In this document: piece by piece, positions 1-9,756 of the stretch
Layout: the number at the start of each line of letters is the position of its first letter
Position numbering within the stretch: the stretch's first letter is position 1
NCBI GenBank assembly: GCA_017420535.1
Contig: JAFOIV010000121.1
Location: 1-34,231, forward strand
Source of the DNA: Eubacterium sp.
GTDB taxonomy: Bacteria > Bacillota > Clostridia > Lachnospirales > Lachnospiraceae
Length of the DNA: 34,231 bases
Direction: 5' to 3'
Program-made: the position numbers and the translations under genes
Notes under the pieces: model-generated
What the model was told of the DNA's origin: nothing
What the model saw: the letters and a program-made list of their open reading frames with translations, nothing else
The model's database searches: none

Positions 1-21
1 CTGTAAGCTAAAGCGATTTCC

Positions 22-52
22 ACCACCTGCATAGCAGGTGGTTTATTTGTTT
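22..52 (+). terminator. hairpin plus T-rich tail, probable terminator of an upstream + strand unit
   Basis: Perfect inverted repeat ACCACCTGC (22-30) and GCAGGTGGT (34-42) with a 3-nt loop, followed on the + strand by a T-rich stretch to 52. It would end a unit entering from the left of the window. No coding frame is supported in 1-165. A mobile-element end is an alternative reading. Confidence 0.55.
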
Positions 53-112
53 GGCCATTTACTGCTTCTTAAATTTCTATATTCTTTATGCCAAACGGGG
101 CCATGCCCCAAC

Positions 113-145
113 AAAAAAACGCCGGAAGTTAAATAACTTCCGGCG
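113..145 (-). terminator. rho-independent terminator of the aminotransferase gene
   Basis: Stem CGCCGGAAGTT (120-130) with AACTTCCGGCG (135-145), loop AAAT, and seven T residues on the minus strand (113-119). It lies 20 bases past the stop codon of the aminotransferase gene, so it is a textbook intrinsic terminator for that transcript. Confidence 0.93.
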
Positions 146-165
146 CCATAAAACATATCACTGCA

Positions 166-1455
166 CTACTGCATTTCTTCAAATATCTTCTCAGCTGAAA
201 CAAGTCTTACACATACTGTGAAGAGTGTTGCAGCTGTCTTTAAGTCTTCTATTGTTGGGTAAGTTGGAGCTACACGGATATTTGAATCGTGTGGATCCTT
301 ACCATATGGCCATGTTGCACCGGCACCTGTCATCTTAACGCCAGCCTTCTTAGCCTTATTTACAATAGCCTTAGCACAACCGTCAAGGGCATCAAAGCTG
401 ATGAAGTATCCTCCTCTTGGCTTTGTCCATGTACCAACACCAAGTCCTTCTAAGTTCTCATCAAAGATCTTCTCAACTGCTTCAAACTTAGGTCTGATGA
501 TATCTGCATGCTTCTTCATATGCTCTGTCATGCCGTGAATATCTGTGAAGAATCTTACGTGACGGAGCTGATTTACCTTATCATGTCCGATAGTCTGGTG
601 TGTCATCTGACCCATGATATCCTCAAGGTTATTAAGTGAAGTTGCAAGAGCTGCAATACCACTTCCTGGGAATGTGATCTTAGATGTTGAAGCAAATTTA
701 TAAACCATATCAGGATTTCCTGCTCTCTTACACTCTGCAAGGATCTCAATAAGGTAATCCTGCTTATCATCATAAAGATGATGGATGCCATATGCATTGT
801 CCCAGAAGATTCTGAAGTCTTTAGCTGCTGGCTTAAGTCTTGCAAAACGTCTTACTGTTTCATCATTATATGAATATCCCTGTGGATTTGAATACTTAGG
901 CACGCACCAGATACCCTTGATTGCTTCATCTTCTGAAACAAGCTTTTCAACCATATCCATGTCAGGACCATTTTCTGACATAGGAACCGGGATCATCTCA
1001 ATGCCAAAGTACTCTGTGATTCCAAAATGTCTATCATAACCAGGAACTGGACATAACCACTTAACTTTATCAAGTTTGCACCATGGTGTATTTCCCATGA
1101 TACCGTGTGTGAAAGCACGTGCAACTGTATCATACATAACATTAAGAGATGAGTTACCATAGATTATGATGTTATCCGGATTATTCTCCATCATATCACC
1201 AATAAGCACCTTAGCCTCATTGATACCTGTAAGCACACCGTAATTACGGCAATCTGTTCCATCTTCACAGATAAGGTCTGCTGATGAATTAAGGGCATCC
1301 ATAAGTCCCATAGAAAGATCAAGCTGTTCACGGCAAGGCTTTCCACGGCTCATATCAAGGGAAAGATCCATATCCTGGAATCTCTTGTATTCCTTCTTAA
1401 GGGCTTCGATCTCGATACTGAGTTCTTCTCTTGTCATATCTCTGTATGCTTTCAT
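166..1455 (-). CDS. PLP-dependent class I aminotransferase, aspartate aminotransferase type Ic
   Basis: A 429-aa fold-type I PLP enzyme. It resembles the long 'Asp_aminotransf' group found in actinobacteria and Clostridia, which moves amino groups between aspartate and 2-oxoglutarate. Visible motifs: GNSS phosphate-binding turn near 100-103, SNPQG at 189-193, D219 and Y222 in FWDNAYG for the pyridine ring, the Schiff-base lysine K259 in STSKITFPGSG, and the carboxylate-binding R394 in NIRVAPTYP. The length suits this group; classic AspAT is about 395 aa. The ATG is preceded by AGGAGT at a good distance, with an extended -10 promoter upstream and its own terminator, so it is a single-gene unit. 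Aspartate is the family-based guess; other acidic or aromatic substrates cannot be excluded from sequence. Confidence 0.9.
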   Translation of the reverse strand: MKAYRDMTREELSIEIEALKKEYKRFQDMDLSLDMSRGKPCREQLDLSMGLMDALNSSADLICEDGTDCRNYGVLTGINEAKVLIGDMMENNPDNIIIYGNSSLNVMYDTVARAFTHGIMGNTPWCKLDKVKWLCPVPGYDRHFGITEYFGIEMIPVPMSENGPDMDMVEKLVSEDEAIKGIWCVPKYSNPQGYSYNDETVRRFARLKPAAKDFRIFWDNAYGIHHLYDDKQDYLIEILAECKRAGNPDMVYKFASTSKITFPGSGIAALATSLNNLEDIMGQMTHQTIGHDKVNQLRHVRFFTDIHGMTEHMKKHADIIRPKFEAVEKIFDENLEGLGVGTWTKPRGGYFISFDALDGCAKAIVNKAKKAGVKMTGAGATWPYGKDPHDSNIRVAPTYPTIEDLKTAATLFTVCVRLVSAEKIFEEMQ

Positions 1456-1500
1456 ATCTGTTCCACTCCTGACTAATTTTTTTATATTACTACTTTTCGC

Positions 1501-1529
1501 ATTATATCACGAAAATTTCGTTTTTCCAC
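1501..1529 (-). promoter_or_regulatory. probable promoter of the aminotransferase gene (extended -10)
   Basis: On the minus strand TGATATAAT gives a perfect -10 (complement at 1501-1506) with an upstream TG. The -35 (GTGGAA, complement 1524-1529, 17-bp spacing) is a poor match, which fits an extended -10 promoter. The start codon is about 45 bases downstream. Confidence 0.6.
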
Positions 1530-1663
1530 TATTTTCTTTAAATTTTAGCAATATCTATAATTTTTACTTAAAAAAATAAAGTAATATGTACATCTAATGT
1601 ATCTTCTCGGCGGATGTTCCTGCTTACCATTCTCACTGAATGTTATTTCTTCACGTTCTCCAA

Positions 1664-1705
1664 AAAAATAAAAGCCACGGAGAGTATTAACCCACCGCGG
1701 CTTTT
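1664..1705 (-). terminator. terminator of pckA
   Basis: Stem between 1670-1680 and 1695-1705 (minus strand GCCGCGG with CCGTGGC, one G-U pair), then a T-rich run on the minus strand to about 1662. It lies about 50 bases after the pckA stop. The right arm is also followed by T residues on the + strand, so it may work both ways. The rest of 1456-1754 holds only the aminotransferase promoter and AT-rich DNA. Confidence 0.8.
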
Positions 1706-1754
1706 TATTTTTTTATATCCCTCTGGATAAATCTAAATACTTAGATCTTATATC

Positions 1755-3368
1755 TTATAACTGAGGACCTGCAGCAACAAGAGCCTTACCAGCATCATTT
1801 GTTGTGTACTTAACGAAGTTCTTCTGGAATCTCTCAGCAAGATCCTTAGCCTTAGCTTCCCACTCTGAAGCATCAGCGTATGTATCTCTAGGATCAAGGA
1901 TCTTAGGATCAACTCCTGGAAGTTCTGTAGGAACTTCGAAATCAAACATAGGGATCTTCTTTGTAGGAGCTGTCTTGATATCGCCGTTAAGGATAGCATC
2001 GATGATACCACGTGTATCCTTAATTGTGATTCTCTTTCCTGTTCCGTTCCAACCTGTATTTACAAGGTAAGCCTTAGCGCCATTTGCTTCCATCTTCTTA
2101 ACGAGCTCTTCAGCGTACTTTGTTGGGTGAAGCTCAAGGAATGCCTGACCGAAGCAAGCTGAGAATGTAGGAGTTGGCTCTGTGATACCACGCTCTGTAC
2201 CAGCAAGCTTAGCTGTGAATCCTGAAAGGAAGTAGTACTTTGTCTGCTCTGGTGTAAGGATTGATACTGGAGGAAGTACTCCGAATGCATCAGCTGAAAG
2301 GAAGATTACGTTTTCAGCAGCAGGACCAGCTGAAACCTTATTTACTTCTGCAGCAATGTTGTTGATGTGTGAGATAGGATATGATACACGAGTATTCTCT
2401 GTAACGCTCTTATCATCGAAATCAATCTTTCCATCAGCAGCTACTGTTACGTTTTCAAGAAGAGCATTTCTCTTGATAGCGTTGTAGATGTCTGGCTCAG
2501 ACTCTTTATCAAGTCCGATAACCTTAGCGTAGCAACCACCTTCGAAGTTGAATACACCGTTGTCATCCCAACCGTGTTCGTCATCACCGATTAAGCGACG
2601 CTTTGGATCTGTAGAAAGTGTTGTCTTACCTGTTCCTGAAAGACCGAAGAAGATAGCTGTGTGCTTTCCTTCCATATCGCAGTTAGCTGAGCAGTGCATT
2701 GAAGCGATGCCCTTAAGTGGAAGGTAGTAGTTCATCATTGAGAACATACCCTTCTTCATTTCTCCACCGTACCATGTGTTGATGATAACCTGCTCACGGC
2801 TTGTGATGTTAAATGCTACGCATGTCTCTGAGTTAAGACCAAGCTCAGCGAAGTTCTCAACCTTAGCCTTTGAAGCGTTGTAAACTACGAAGTCTGGCTC
2901 GAAGTTAGCAAGCTCTTCCTCTGTAGGAACGATGAACATGTTCTTTACGAAATGTGCCTGCCAAGCAACTTCAACGATGAATCTAACTGCCATTCTTGTA
3001 TCAGCGTTAGCACCGCAGAATGCATCAACTACGAAAAGTCTCTTGTTTGAAAGTTCCTTCTTAGCAAGTTCCTTAACTGTAGCCCATGTCTCTTCTGTCA
3101 TTGGATGATTATCATTCTTATATTCATCTGATGTCCACCATACAGTGTCCTTTGAATTCTCATCCATAACGATATACTTATCTTTAGGTGAACGACCTGT
3201 GAATACACCTGTCATAACATTAACTGTATCAAGCTCTGTGTTCTGACCTACTTCATATCCTTCAAGACCTTCTTTTGTCTCTTCCTCGAATAATAATTCA
3301 TAAGAAGGATTGTAAACAACTTCAGTTGTTCCTGTAATGCCATACTTTGTTAAATCGATGTTTGCCAT
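1755..3368 (-). CDS. pckA: phosphoenolpyruvate carboxykinase (ATP)
   Basis: A 537-aa cytosolic enzyme that interconverts oxaloacetate + ATP and PEP + CO2 + ADP. In rumen-type anaerobes it often runs toward oxaloacetate, conserving ATP. The sequence shows R59 in TGRSPKDK, the metal and substrate region GGEMKKG (202-208) with HCSAN (225-229), the P-loop GLSGTGKTT (242-250), and the kinase-2 metal motif GDDEHGWDD (261-269). The length matches E. coli PckA (about 540 aa), so it is full length. The ATG has AAGAGGT about nine bases upstream. It is a single-gene unit with a strong promoter and its own terminator. The leader carries a short GGGGA/TCCCC palindrome, and AACAGTA repeats sit just upstream of the -35, which suggests regulation. 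The ATP-dependent class is clear from the motifs and length. Confidence 0.97.
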   Translation of the reverse strand: MANIDLTKYGITGTTEVVYNPSYELLFEEETKEGLEGYEVGQNTELDTVNVMTGVFTGRSPKDKYIVMDENSKDTVWWTSDEYKNDNHPMTEETWATVKELAKKELSNKRLFVVDAFCGANADTRMAVRFIVEVAWQAHFVKNMFIVPTEEELANFEPDFVVYNASKAKVENFAELGLNSETCVAFNITSREQVIINTWYGGEMKKGMFSMMNYYLPLKGIASMHCSANCDMEGKHTAIFFGLSGTGKTTLSTDPKRRLIGDDEHGWDDNGVFNFEGGCYAKVIGLDKESEPDIYNAIKRNALLENVTVAADGKIDFDDKSVTENTRVSYPISHINNIAAEVNKVSAGPAAENVIFLSADAFGVLPPVSILTPEQTKYYFLSGFTAKLAGTERGITEPTPTFSACFGQAFLELHPTKYAEELVKKMEANGAKAYLVNTGWNGTGKRITIKDTRGIIDAILNGDIKTAPTKKIPMFDFEVPTELPGVDPKILDPRDTYADASEWEAKAKDLAERFQKNFVKYTTNDAGKALVAAGPQL

Positions 3369-3412
3369 TAATCTTAACCTCTTTCTTTAAAATATATATT
3401 TAAAACTGCTTT

Positions 3413-3424
3413 GGGGAACTCCCC
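3413..3424. promoter_or_regulatory. GGGGA/TCCCC palindrome in the pckA leader
   Basis: GGGGAACTCCCC is a 12-base inverted repeat between the pckA promoter and its ribosome site. It could be an operator or a tiny RNA hairpin. It stands out as G/C-rich in an AT-rich leader. No regulator is recognised. Confidence 0.4.
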
Positions 3425-3450
3425 TTATTGAGTTTCATTTACCGAACCTA

Positions 3451-3479
3451 ATTATAACCATTAAAAACTTTAAAATCAA
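3451..3479 (-). promoter_or_regulatory. pckA promoter (TTGATT-17-TATAAT)
   Basis: On the minus strand, TTGATT (complement 3474-3479) and a perfect TATAAT (complement 3451-3456) are 17 bp apart. This is a strong sigma-A-type promoter giving a leader of roughly 75 bases. Two direct AACAGTA repeats, 11 bp apart (3486-3503), lie just beyond the -35. Confidence 0.85.
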
Positions 3480-3549
3480 TATGACAACAGTACCAAAACA
3501 GTAAAATTGTCCCAAAAATGGCTATTTTCGGCGTATAATTTACAACCTG

Positions 3550-5460
3550 TTACTGCTTTTCAATGATATATTTATCAACAACTTTTGAAAGGATATCATA
3601 CTTTACAGGACCAGCATCAAGAACTACCTTATGGAAAGCGATAGGATCAAACTTATCTCCAAGGTAATCTTCTGCCTTTTCTCTCTGTTCAAGCATTTCA
3701 TAATATCCCATTGAATAACTGAGATATACCGCAGGATCGCCCTTTACTATTTTAAAGATCTCAGCTGCTCCATCAGAACCAAATCCGCTTGTGGTCATAT
3801 AATTTGCAACATCATCTACTGTCCATCCTTCGTAGTTAACACCAAGATCTATTCTTCCATATACTAAGTAACCAAGACTTTCATTAAATACTGAAAGCTT
3901 TCCAAGTTCCTTCTTATATTCTGAGCCACCAAAGTCATATAAGTACATAGCTTCATAACTTGAATAAACAGCCCAGCCTTCCATATAACCTAACTCATTT
4001 CCAAGTGATCTTACTGGATGTGGGTTAGTTGACATGTAATATGCATTTTGATACATATGTCCAGGACAGCCTTCATGAGCAAGTGTATTCCAAAGGGTAT
4101 CTGTGTTTTTACCATTTACTCTGATGATGTTATGTTCCTGATCATCAATAGCAGGTGACATGTAATATGCCAGTGTAGAACCCATTACTTCTTCAAGGCT
4201 CTTTGGAAGATAAGCAACATCATAATTGATCTTATTCATTCTAGGATACTGAGCCATATAATTATTCATAAGATCATCGATCATTTCACGAGGCTCTTTT
4301 TCCTTCTCTGCATCGAAAAGGGTGGCATAATTATCTGCAAAATAAGTATATGCATCAGGCTTAACTGTAACGATAACACCCATAGCAGACACGGCTTTTT
4401 TCTGTCTTGTTTCAAGAGTCTTTATCATTTCTTCAGGTGTCTTCTCTGAACCTGTATATACCTTGAGGAGGTGCTTATAATACTCAACACCTTCGTCTCC
4501 ATAACCATAAAGACCTGTATTATTTTTACCAGTACCTTTAAGCTTTGCCATACTGTCCTTAATATTGTGGAATGTAGGTAAAATGTATTTCTTTACAGCT
4601 TCTGCATCTTTCTTCTTATAATCTTCTTTTTCTGCGTCAGTAAGAAAGTCTAACTTGTCGATATTATCATTGAAGCATGTGATAAGAAAATGCTCATCTC
4701 CTTCATTTGCAAGGAATTCATCACACTGTTCGATCACAGCATCAATGTTCTCATCGCTCATCATATATCCAGATGCTGCCTTCTCATTTTCAAAGTCGAT
4801 CATAGCCTGAACGTAGCCTGGAATCTGTCCAAGAATTGTGATGTAATCCTCCACATCTTTCTTATCATCAAATCTGTAATGAGTTAAATTAGTACCTATA
4901 TTTCCCTGGAAGCCTCTCATATATGAAAATGGCTCGTAGAAATTTCTATGTTCGTATGTATAGACATCATCCTCTAAATTTGATTCTAACCAAAGATAAT
5001 CAATATACTGAGTTTCAGTAAGTTTTGCGTCTTTAAACTTATGAAGTTCATCTAATTTCTTCTGATTGTGTTCTTTTGCCTCTGCAAATGCTTCTACTGA
5101 CAGATCTGCATCCCCCACAGTTGCTACTGGAGGTTCTACTCCAAACTTACTGCCATCTTTTACAAGATAATTATATGATAATGTATCTGCAGTAACAGCT
5201 TCTTTAAAATAATCATCAAGGAATTTATTGAATTCCTCATTATCTTTACTGGCAAATTTCATATCTACAAAAGACCTGTCAAGAGTAGCTTCCCCTGAAT
5301 GTACTTCCTCTGTTGGCTCCTCTGTAGCTGTAGTTGCCTCTGTTGTTACAACACTCTCTGTTGTTTCTTTTTCTTTTTTCTTGCCACAGCCACTTAATCC
5401 AAGCATCATGGACGCTGCAAGTATCACAGCTGTAACTTTCTTTAACTCGAATTTCTTCAA
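3550..5460 (-). CDS. secreted lipoprotein, DUF885-family metallopeptidase-like protein
   Basis: A probable cell-surface zinc peptidase of the DUF885 family, 636 aa from the start chosen here. From that start there is a lysine-rich n-region, a hydrophobic core and a lipobox LSGC with the lipidated Cys25. A Lys/Glu/Thr-rich linker follows to about residue 60. The metal site is HEGCPGH (462-468), a variant of HExxH, with a likely third ligand E494 in GYMEGW. A conserved GDPAVYLSYSMGY segment lies near 574-586. The best start is TTG at 5458-5460: AAAAGGAG stands nine bases upstream and yields a normal signal peptide. A TTG at 5502 in the same frame, behind a weaker AGAGGA, would add 14 residues. 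The gene is monocistronic, lying between pckA and the ATPase operon. I see no clear terminator after it. The substrate is unknown; members are presumed peptidases. Confidence 0.85.
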   Translation of the reverse strand: MKKFELKKVTAVILAASMMLGLSGCGKKKEKETTESVVTTEATTATEEPTEEVHSGEATLDRSFVDMKFASKDNEEFNKFLDDYFKEAVTADTLSYNYLVKDGSKFGVEPPVATVGDADLSVEAFAEAKEHNQKKLDELHKFKDAKLTETQYIDYLWLESNLEDDVYTYEHRNFYEPFSYMRGFQGNIGTNLTHYRFDDKKDVEDYITILGQIPGYVQAMIDFENEKAASGYMMSDENIDAVIEQCDEFLANEGDEHFLITCFNDNIDKLDFLTDAEKEDYKKKDAEAVKKYILPTFHNIKDSMAKLKGTGKNNTGLYGYGDEGVEYYKHLLKVYTGSEKTPEEMIKTLETRQKKAVSAMGVIVTVKPDAYTYFADNYATLFDAEKEKEPREMIDDLMNNYMAQYPRMNKINYDVAYLPKSLEEVMGSTLAYYMSPAIDDQEHNIIRVNGKNTDTLWNTLAHEGCPGHMYQNAYYMSTNPHPVRSLGNELGYMEGWAVYSSYEAMYLYDFGGSEYKKELGKLSVFNESLGYLVYGRIDLGVNYEGWTVDDVANYMTTSGFGSDGAAEIFKIVKGDPAVYLSYSMGYYEMLEQREKAEDYLGDKFDPIAFHKVVLDAGPVKYDILSKVVDKYIIEKQ

Positions 5461-5522
5461 AATTAAAAAACTCCTTTTCCCATATTTTTTCAGTTCCTTC
5501 AAAAAACTAAAATCCTCTACAT

Positions 5523-5549
5523 TTTATAACATAAAAAGAGAGTCTGCAA
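5523..5549 (-). promoter_or_regulatory. weak candidate promoter of the DUF885 gene
   Basis: The minus strand shows TATAAA (complement 5523-5528) with TTGCAG about 15 bp upstream, inside the terminator stem of the preceding operon. The spacing is short, so this is tentative. The gene needs a promoter here because the terminator precedes it. Confidence 0.3.
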
Positions 5550-5569
5550 CGACCAACTACAGACTCTCT
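5532..5569 (-). terminator. terminator of the V/A-ATPase operon
   Basis: A perfect 10-bp stem, AGAGAGTCTG (5537-5546) with CAGACTCTCT (5560-5569), then a run of T on the minus strand. It lies 22 bases past the stop codon of subunit D and closes the nine-gene operon. Confidence 0.9.
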
Positions 5570-5591
5570 AATTTGCCCTTATATAAGGACT

Positions 5592-6254
5592 TTATTTTTC
5601 TTTTTCTTTATAATGATGAGCCTGTTCAAGCATCATGCTCTTTACCTTCATCAGTCTGACCTGAGTACTTCTCTCGTTCTCATCCAGCTTCATGGTAATA
5701 TATCTGATTCCTTCCTTTGTTTCAGGAATTATAACATGTTCAAGAGCATTAACTCTACGTCTCGTCTTTTCGATCTCAGCCGCCATAAGCTGACATGATT
5801 TCTCAACTTCTGCAAGCTTTAACATATCTGGAAAAATGTCTGCAAGTGAAGTAACTGCATCATCCAAATCTCCTGATGTATAAGCATAACCATAAGAATA
5901 GATATCATTTTCATCGGCGGACTTCATCTTAAAATCAAAGACCGGTATATCGACACTCATTACATTCTTCTTACCCTGAATAAGGCTAGCTTCCTGTTTT
6001 GGTGCCATAAGTGATGTTCGAAGAATCTCATCAGACATTCCTGCCTTCGCAAGTACAAAATTGCTATTGGCTCTCTTTATCCCTGCCTCGACTTTCTTTC
6101 TGAGTTCCATATCAACTTTAACAAGTTCGAGGAATTCTCTCATAAGCTCATCTCTTTTATCCTTAAGAAGTCTGTGTCCCTTAACTGCAGTTCCAAGTTT
6201 TTTCTTAAGACGGGTGAGCTCCATTCGGGTAGGATTTACCTGTACAGATGCCAT
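5592..6254 (-). CDS. ntpD: V/A-type ATP synthase subunit D (central rotor shaft)
   Basis: 220 aa. Subunit D forms the long coiled-coil shaft that turns inside the A3B3 head and couples catalysis to the membrane ring. The family signature RRVNALEHVIIP is near 167-178, within a C-terminal helix rich in charged heptads. The N-terminal helix begins NPTRMELTRLKKKL, also typical. The ATG follows AAGGAGGG by six bases, and the gap to subunit B is 11 bases. It is the last gene of the operon and is followed by a strong terminator. The short D insert between the two helices is the expected size, so it looks intact. Confidence 0.96.
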   Translation of the reverse strand: MASVQVNPTRMELTRLKKKLGTAVKGHRLLKDKRDELMREFLELVKVDMELRKKVEAGIKRANSNFVLAKAGMSDEILRTSLMAPKQEASLIQGKKNVMSVDIPVFDFKMKSADENDIYSYGYAYTSGDLDDAVTSLADIFPDMLKLAEVEKSCQLMAAEIEKTRRRVNALEHVIIPETKEGIRYITMKLDENERSTQVRLMKVKSMMLEQAHHYKEKEK

Positions 6255-6265
6255 CCTATCCCTCC

Positions 6266-7636
6266 TTATTTATCATAATACTCATCGAGCATCTTATCAT
6301 TAATTCTCTTAAGTTCTGATCTAGGTAAGAGACGAAGAAGATCCCAACCAATATTAAGAGTCTCTTCAATATCTCTGTCTGCTCTATATCCCTGAGATAC
6401 ATATTCCTTTTCAAATGCATCAGCGAACTTAGCATAGAGAAGGTCAATATCTGTAAGAGCTGCTTCACCAAGGATGACCATAAGTTCCTTAGCTTCCTTA
6501 CCACGGGCATATGCAGCAAAGAGCTGGTTCATAGTAGCCGCATGGTCTTTTCTGGTCTTTCCTTCACCGATACCTTTATCCTTAAGACGAGAAAGTGATG
6601 GAAGAACATCGATTGGAGGTGTGATACCTTTACGATAAAGTTCACGAGAAAGGATGATCTGTCCCTCTGTGATATATCCTGTTAAGTCAGGAATTGGATG
6701 TGTCTTATCATCTTCCGGCATAGTAAGTATAGGAATAAGTGTGATAGAACCATTCTTACCTCTCTGACGTCCTGCTCTCTCATACATCTGAGCAAGGTCA
6801 GTGTACATGTATCCTGGATAACCTCTACGTCCTGGAACTTCCTTACGAGCTGCTGATACTTCACGAAGAGCATCTGCATAGTTTGTGATATCTGTCATGA
6901 TAACAAGAACATGCATATCCTTCTCAAAAGCAAGATACTCAGCTGCAGTAAGTGCCATGTGAGGAGTTGCGATACGTTCAACCGCTGGGTCATTTGCAAG
7001 ATTTATAAAAAGTACAGTTCTGTCGATGGCACCACTTTCACGGAATGATTCCTCAAAGAAATGAGCCTCTTCGAATGTGATACCCATAGCAGCAAATACT
7101 ACGGCGAATTGTTCATCTGTTCCTTTAACCTTTGCCTGTCTTGCAATCTGAGCTGCAAGCTGAGCATGTGGAAGACCTGAAGCTGAGAAAATAGGGAGCT
7201 TCTGTCCACGAACCAGTGTATTAAGACCATCGATAGCTGACACACCAGTCTCAATGAATTCTGAAGGATAAGATCTTGCAGCAGGATTCATTGGGAGACC
7301 ATTGATATCCATTCTTGCATCTGGAATAATCTCCGGTCCATTATCTATTGTTCTTCCAAGTCCATCAAATACACGGCCAAGCATATCTCCTGATACCCCC
7401 AGCTCCATTGTATGTCCAAGGAATCTAACCTTACTACTTTCAAGATTGATACCAGTTGATGCTTCGAAAAGCTGAACTAATGCATCAGTTCCATTTATTT
7501 CAAGGACCTTACATCTTCTCTTTTCTCCGTTAGAAAGTTCAATCTCGCCGATTTCATTGTACTTTACATCTTCAACGCCTTTAACAAGCATAAGAGGTCC
7601 GGCTACTTCCTGTATTGTACGATATTCCTTTGGCAT
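6266..7636 (-). CDS. ntpB: V/A-type ATP synthase subunit B (non-catalytic nucleotide-binding-fold subunit)
   Basis: 456 aa from the ATG at 7636. Subunit B alternates with subunit A in the A3B3 head. The family motif [19 protein letters not shown] is present near 120-140. The P-loop position reads [11 protein letters not shown] and lacks the GxxxxGK(T/S) signature, as expected for the non-catalytic subunit. An in-frame GTG at 7642 overlaps the stop of subunit A, but AAAGGAGGAG sits almost on it. The ATG six bases further on is correctly spaced and is preferred. Tight packing with subunit A suggests translational coupling and equal stoichiometry. Confidence 0.96.
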   Translation of the reverse strand: MPKEYRTIQEVAGPLMLVKGVEDVKYNEIGEIELSNGEKRRCKVLEINGTDALVQLFEASTGINLESSKVRFLGHTMELGVSGDMLGRVFDGLGRTIDNGPEIIPDARMDINGLPMNPAARSYPSEFIETGVSAIDGLNTLVRGQKLPIFSASGLPHAQLAAQIARQAKVKGTDEQFAVVFAAMGITFEEAHFFEESFRESGAIDRTVLFINLANDPAVERIATPHMALTAAEYLAFEKDMHVLVIMTDITNYADALREVSAARKEVPGRRGYPGYMYTDLAQMYERAGRQRGKNGSITLIPILTMPEDDKTHPIPDLTGYITEGQIILSRELYRKGITPPIDVLPSLSRLKDKGIGEGKTRKDHAATMNQLFAAYARGKEAKELMVILGEAALTDIDLLYAKFADAFEKEYVSQGYRADRDIEETLNIGWDLLRLLPRSELKRINDKMLDEYYDK

Positions 7637-7638
7637 GA

Positions 7639-9408
7639 TCACTCCTCCTTTCCAACAAGACTTGCAGCTTCACGAACAACTGCGTCATGAACTTCTTTAT
7701 ATTTTGCGTCGATATCTTTCTCTTCTGTATATTTGAAACGACCGATATCTTCACGAGTCTTCATTTTAACTACATTGTTAATGCTTGCTCCACCTTTAAG
7801 AGCCTTATTACCCTCTTCATAGAAGAGATGTACTAACTTCATCATATAGAACTGCTTCTTCATTGATGTATAAGTATCTATCTCATCAAATGAGTTCTGG
7901 TGAAGGAAGTCTTCACGTATTGATCTTGCAGCTTCCATTTTAAGACGGTCAGCAGGTGAAAGTGCATCCATACCTACCATCTTAACGATTTCATTAAGAG
8001 ATGCCTCTTCCTGAAGTAAAGCCATAAGTTCCTGTCTAAGTGGCATCCACTCTGCATCAACATTCTTATCAAACCATTCACCCATATCATCGAGATAAAG
8101 TGAATATGAATTCAGCCAGTTGATAGCTGGGAAATGTCTCTGATAAGCAAGAGATGAATCCAGTGACCAGAATACCTTAACTATACGAAGTGTAGCCTGA
8201 GATACTGGCTCTGAAATATCACCACCTGGAGGAGATACCGCACCGATAGCTGAAAGTGCGCCTTCTCTTTTGTCTTTACCAAGAGCAACTACATGACCTG
8301 CTCTTTCATAGAACTGAGCAAGACGTGAAGCAAGGTATGCAGGATATCCTTCTTCACCTGGCATTTCTTCAAGACGACCAGACATTTCACGAAGTGCTTC
8401 TGCCCAACGGCTGGTTGAGTCTGCCATAAGTGCTACTGAGTATCCCATATCTCTAAAGTACTCTGCTAAAGTAATACCTGTATAAATAGAAGCCTCACGG
8501 GCTGCAACAGGCATATCTGATGTATTTGCAATAAGGATTGTTCTCTTCATGAGAGACTCACCTGTCTTTGGATCCTTAAGTTCTGGGAACTCATTAAGAA
8601 CGTCTGTCATCTCATTTCCACGTTCTCCACATCCAATATATACAACGATATCTGCATCTGCCCATTTAGCCAGCTGATGCTGTGTAACTGTCTTACCTGA
8701 TCCGAATGGTCCAGGTATAGCAGCAACACCACCCTTAGCAATAGGGAAGAAAGCATCAACTACTCTCTGTCCTGTTACAAGTGGAGTCTTAGGTGGAAGT
8801 TTCTTTAAATATGGACGTCCGCGACGAACTGGCCACTTCTGCATTAAAGTAAGTTCCTTATCACCCTTATCTGTTTCTACAACACATACTGTCTCTTCAA
8901 CTGTATATGTTCCGCTTTTAATTGATTTGATCTTACCAGTGATACCATAAGGAACCATGATCTTGTGAAGAACAACTGATGTCTCTTCAACAGTTCCTAT
9001 GATGTCTCCTGCTTCAACTTCTTCTCCAACCTTTGCTGTGGCTTTGAATTCCCACTTAGCATCTCTGTCGATAGATGGAACATCGATACCTCTTGCAAGA
9101 AGATTTGAATTTGTTGATTCAAGGATCTTTGTAAGCGGTCTCTGAATACCATCATATATAGAACCTATAAGACCAGGTCCCAGTTCAACTGAAAGTGGTG
9201 CCTCTGTATCTTCTACAGGTTCACCAGGTCCAAGACCTGATGTCTCTTCATATACCTGGATTGATGCTTCGTCACCGTGCATCTCTATTATCTCGCCGAT
9301 AAGACGTTCTTTACTAACACGAACAACGTCATACATATCAGCATTTCGCATTCCTGTGGCAATAACCAGAGGTCCTGCGACTTTTTTAATCTGTCCAACT
9401 ACGCTCAT
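7639..9408 (-). CDS. ntpA: V/A-type ATP synthase catalytic subunit A
   Basis: 589 aa, the catalytic subunit of the peripheral head. The P-loop GPFGSGKT is at 233-240 with catalytic-site K239. [11 protein letters not shown] at 261-271 carries the glutamate that activates water. The 'non-homologous' insert typical of V/A-type A subunits lies between about residues 110 and 200, which separates it from F-type beta. The ATG follows AAGGAG by 11 bases. It lies 21 bases after subunit F and runs into subunit B. Full length for the family. Confidence 0.97.
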   Translation of the reverse strand: MSVVGQIKKVAGPLVIATGMRNADMYDVVRVSKERLIGEIIEMHGDEASIQVYEETSGLGPGEPVEDTEAPLSVELGPGLIGSIYDGIQRPLTKILESTNSNLLARGIDVPSIDRDAKWEFKATAKVGEEVEAGDIIGTVEETSVVLHKIMVPYGITGKIKSIKSGTYTVEETVCVVETDKGDKELTLMQKWPVRRGRPYLKKLPPKTPLVTGQRVVDAFFPIAKGGVAAIPGPFGSGKTVTQHQLAKWADADIVVYIGCGERGNEMTDVLNEFPELKDPKTGESLMKRTILIANTSDMPVAAREASIYTGITLAEYFRDMGYSVALMADSTSRWAEALREMSGRLEEMPGEEGYPAYLASRLAQFYERAGHVVALGKDKREGALSAIGAVSPPGGDISEPVSQATLRIVKVFWSLDSSLAYQRHFPAINWLNSYSLYLDDMGEWFDKNVDAEWMPLRQELMALLQEEASLNEIVKMVGMDALSPADRLKMEAARSIREDFLHQNSFDEIDTYTSMKKQFYMMKLVHLFYEEGNKALKGGASINNVVKMKTREDIGRFKYTEEKDIDAKYKEVHDAVVREAASLVGKEE

Positions 9409-9429
9409 GGAGCTTAAATCTCCTTCCTA

Positions 9430-9756
9430 TTAATCTTTTCCATTGAACAGAATGTCTGATCCAACTGCCTGCTCAACTGATTTATGAACTCCTCTAAGGC
9501 CTTCACCTGTATTTCCTTTAACACCAGGAATAAGGATAATGGCCGGAGTCATCATTTCTTTATATTTAGCTATTTCCTTTGTAAGTACTGAAGCTGTTTC
9601 TTCTGTAACATATATTATTCCGTATCCGCTGCTAGTAAGGCTTTTCAGTATCCTTGCTGCCTCTTCACTATCATCAACTGGAAATGTATCAAGGCCAAGT
9701 GCAGCGAAACCATAAATGGAATCATAATCACCAAGAACTGCAATCTTATTATCCAT
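9430..9756 (-). CDS. ntpG: V/A-type ATP synthase subunit F (central stalk)
   Basis: 108 aa, small Rossmann-like subunit of the central stalk that binds subunit D (called NtpG in E. hirae). It opens MDNKIAVLGDYDSIYGFAALGLDTFPV, the usual F-subunit beginning, with a GYGIIYVTEE strand in the middle. Its ATG overlaps the end of subunit C by 8 bases, a sign of coupled translation. The order C-F-A-B-D is canonical. Confidence 0.93.
   Translation of the reverse strand: MDNKIAVLGDYDSIYGFAALGLDTFPVDDSEEAARILKSLTSSGYGIIYVTEETASVLTKEIAKYKEMMTPAIILIPGVKGNTGEGLRGVHKSVEQAVGSDILFNGKD

Noticed and set aside
5228-5659. 143-codon open frame on the + strand
   Set aside because: It crosses the lipoprotein start, its promoter region, the operon terminator and the end of subunit D; a shadow frame.
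6682-6879. Frames within the ATPase genes on the same strand
   Set aside because: They are alternative frames of well-supported subunits with no signs of programmed frameshifting.
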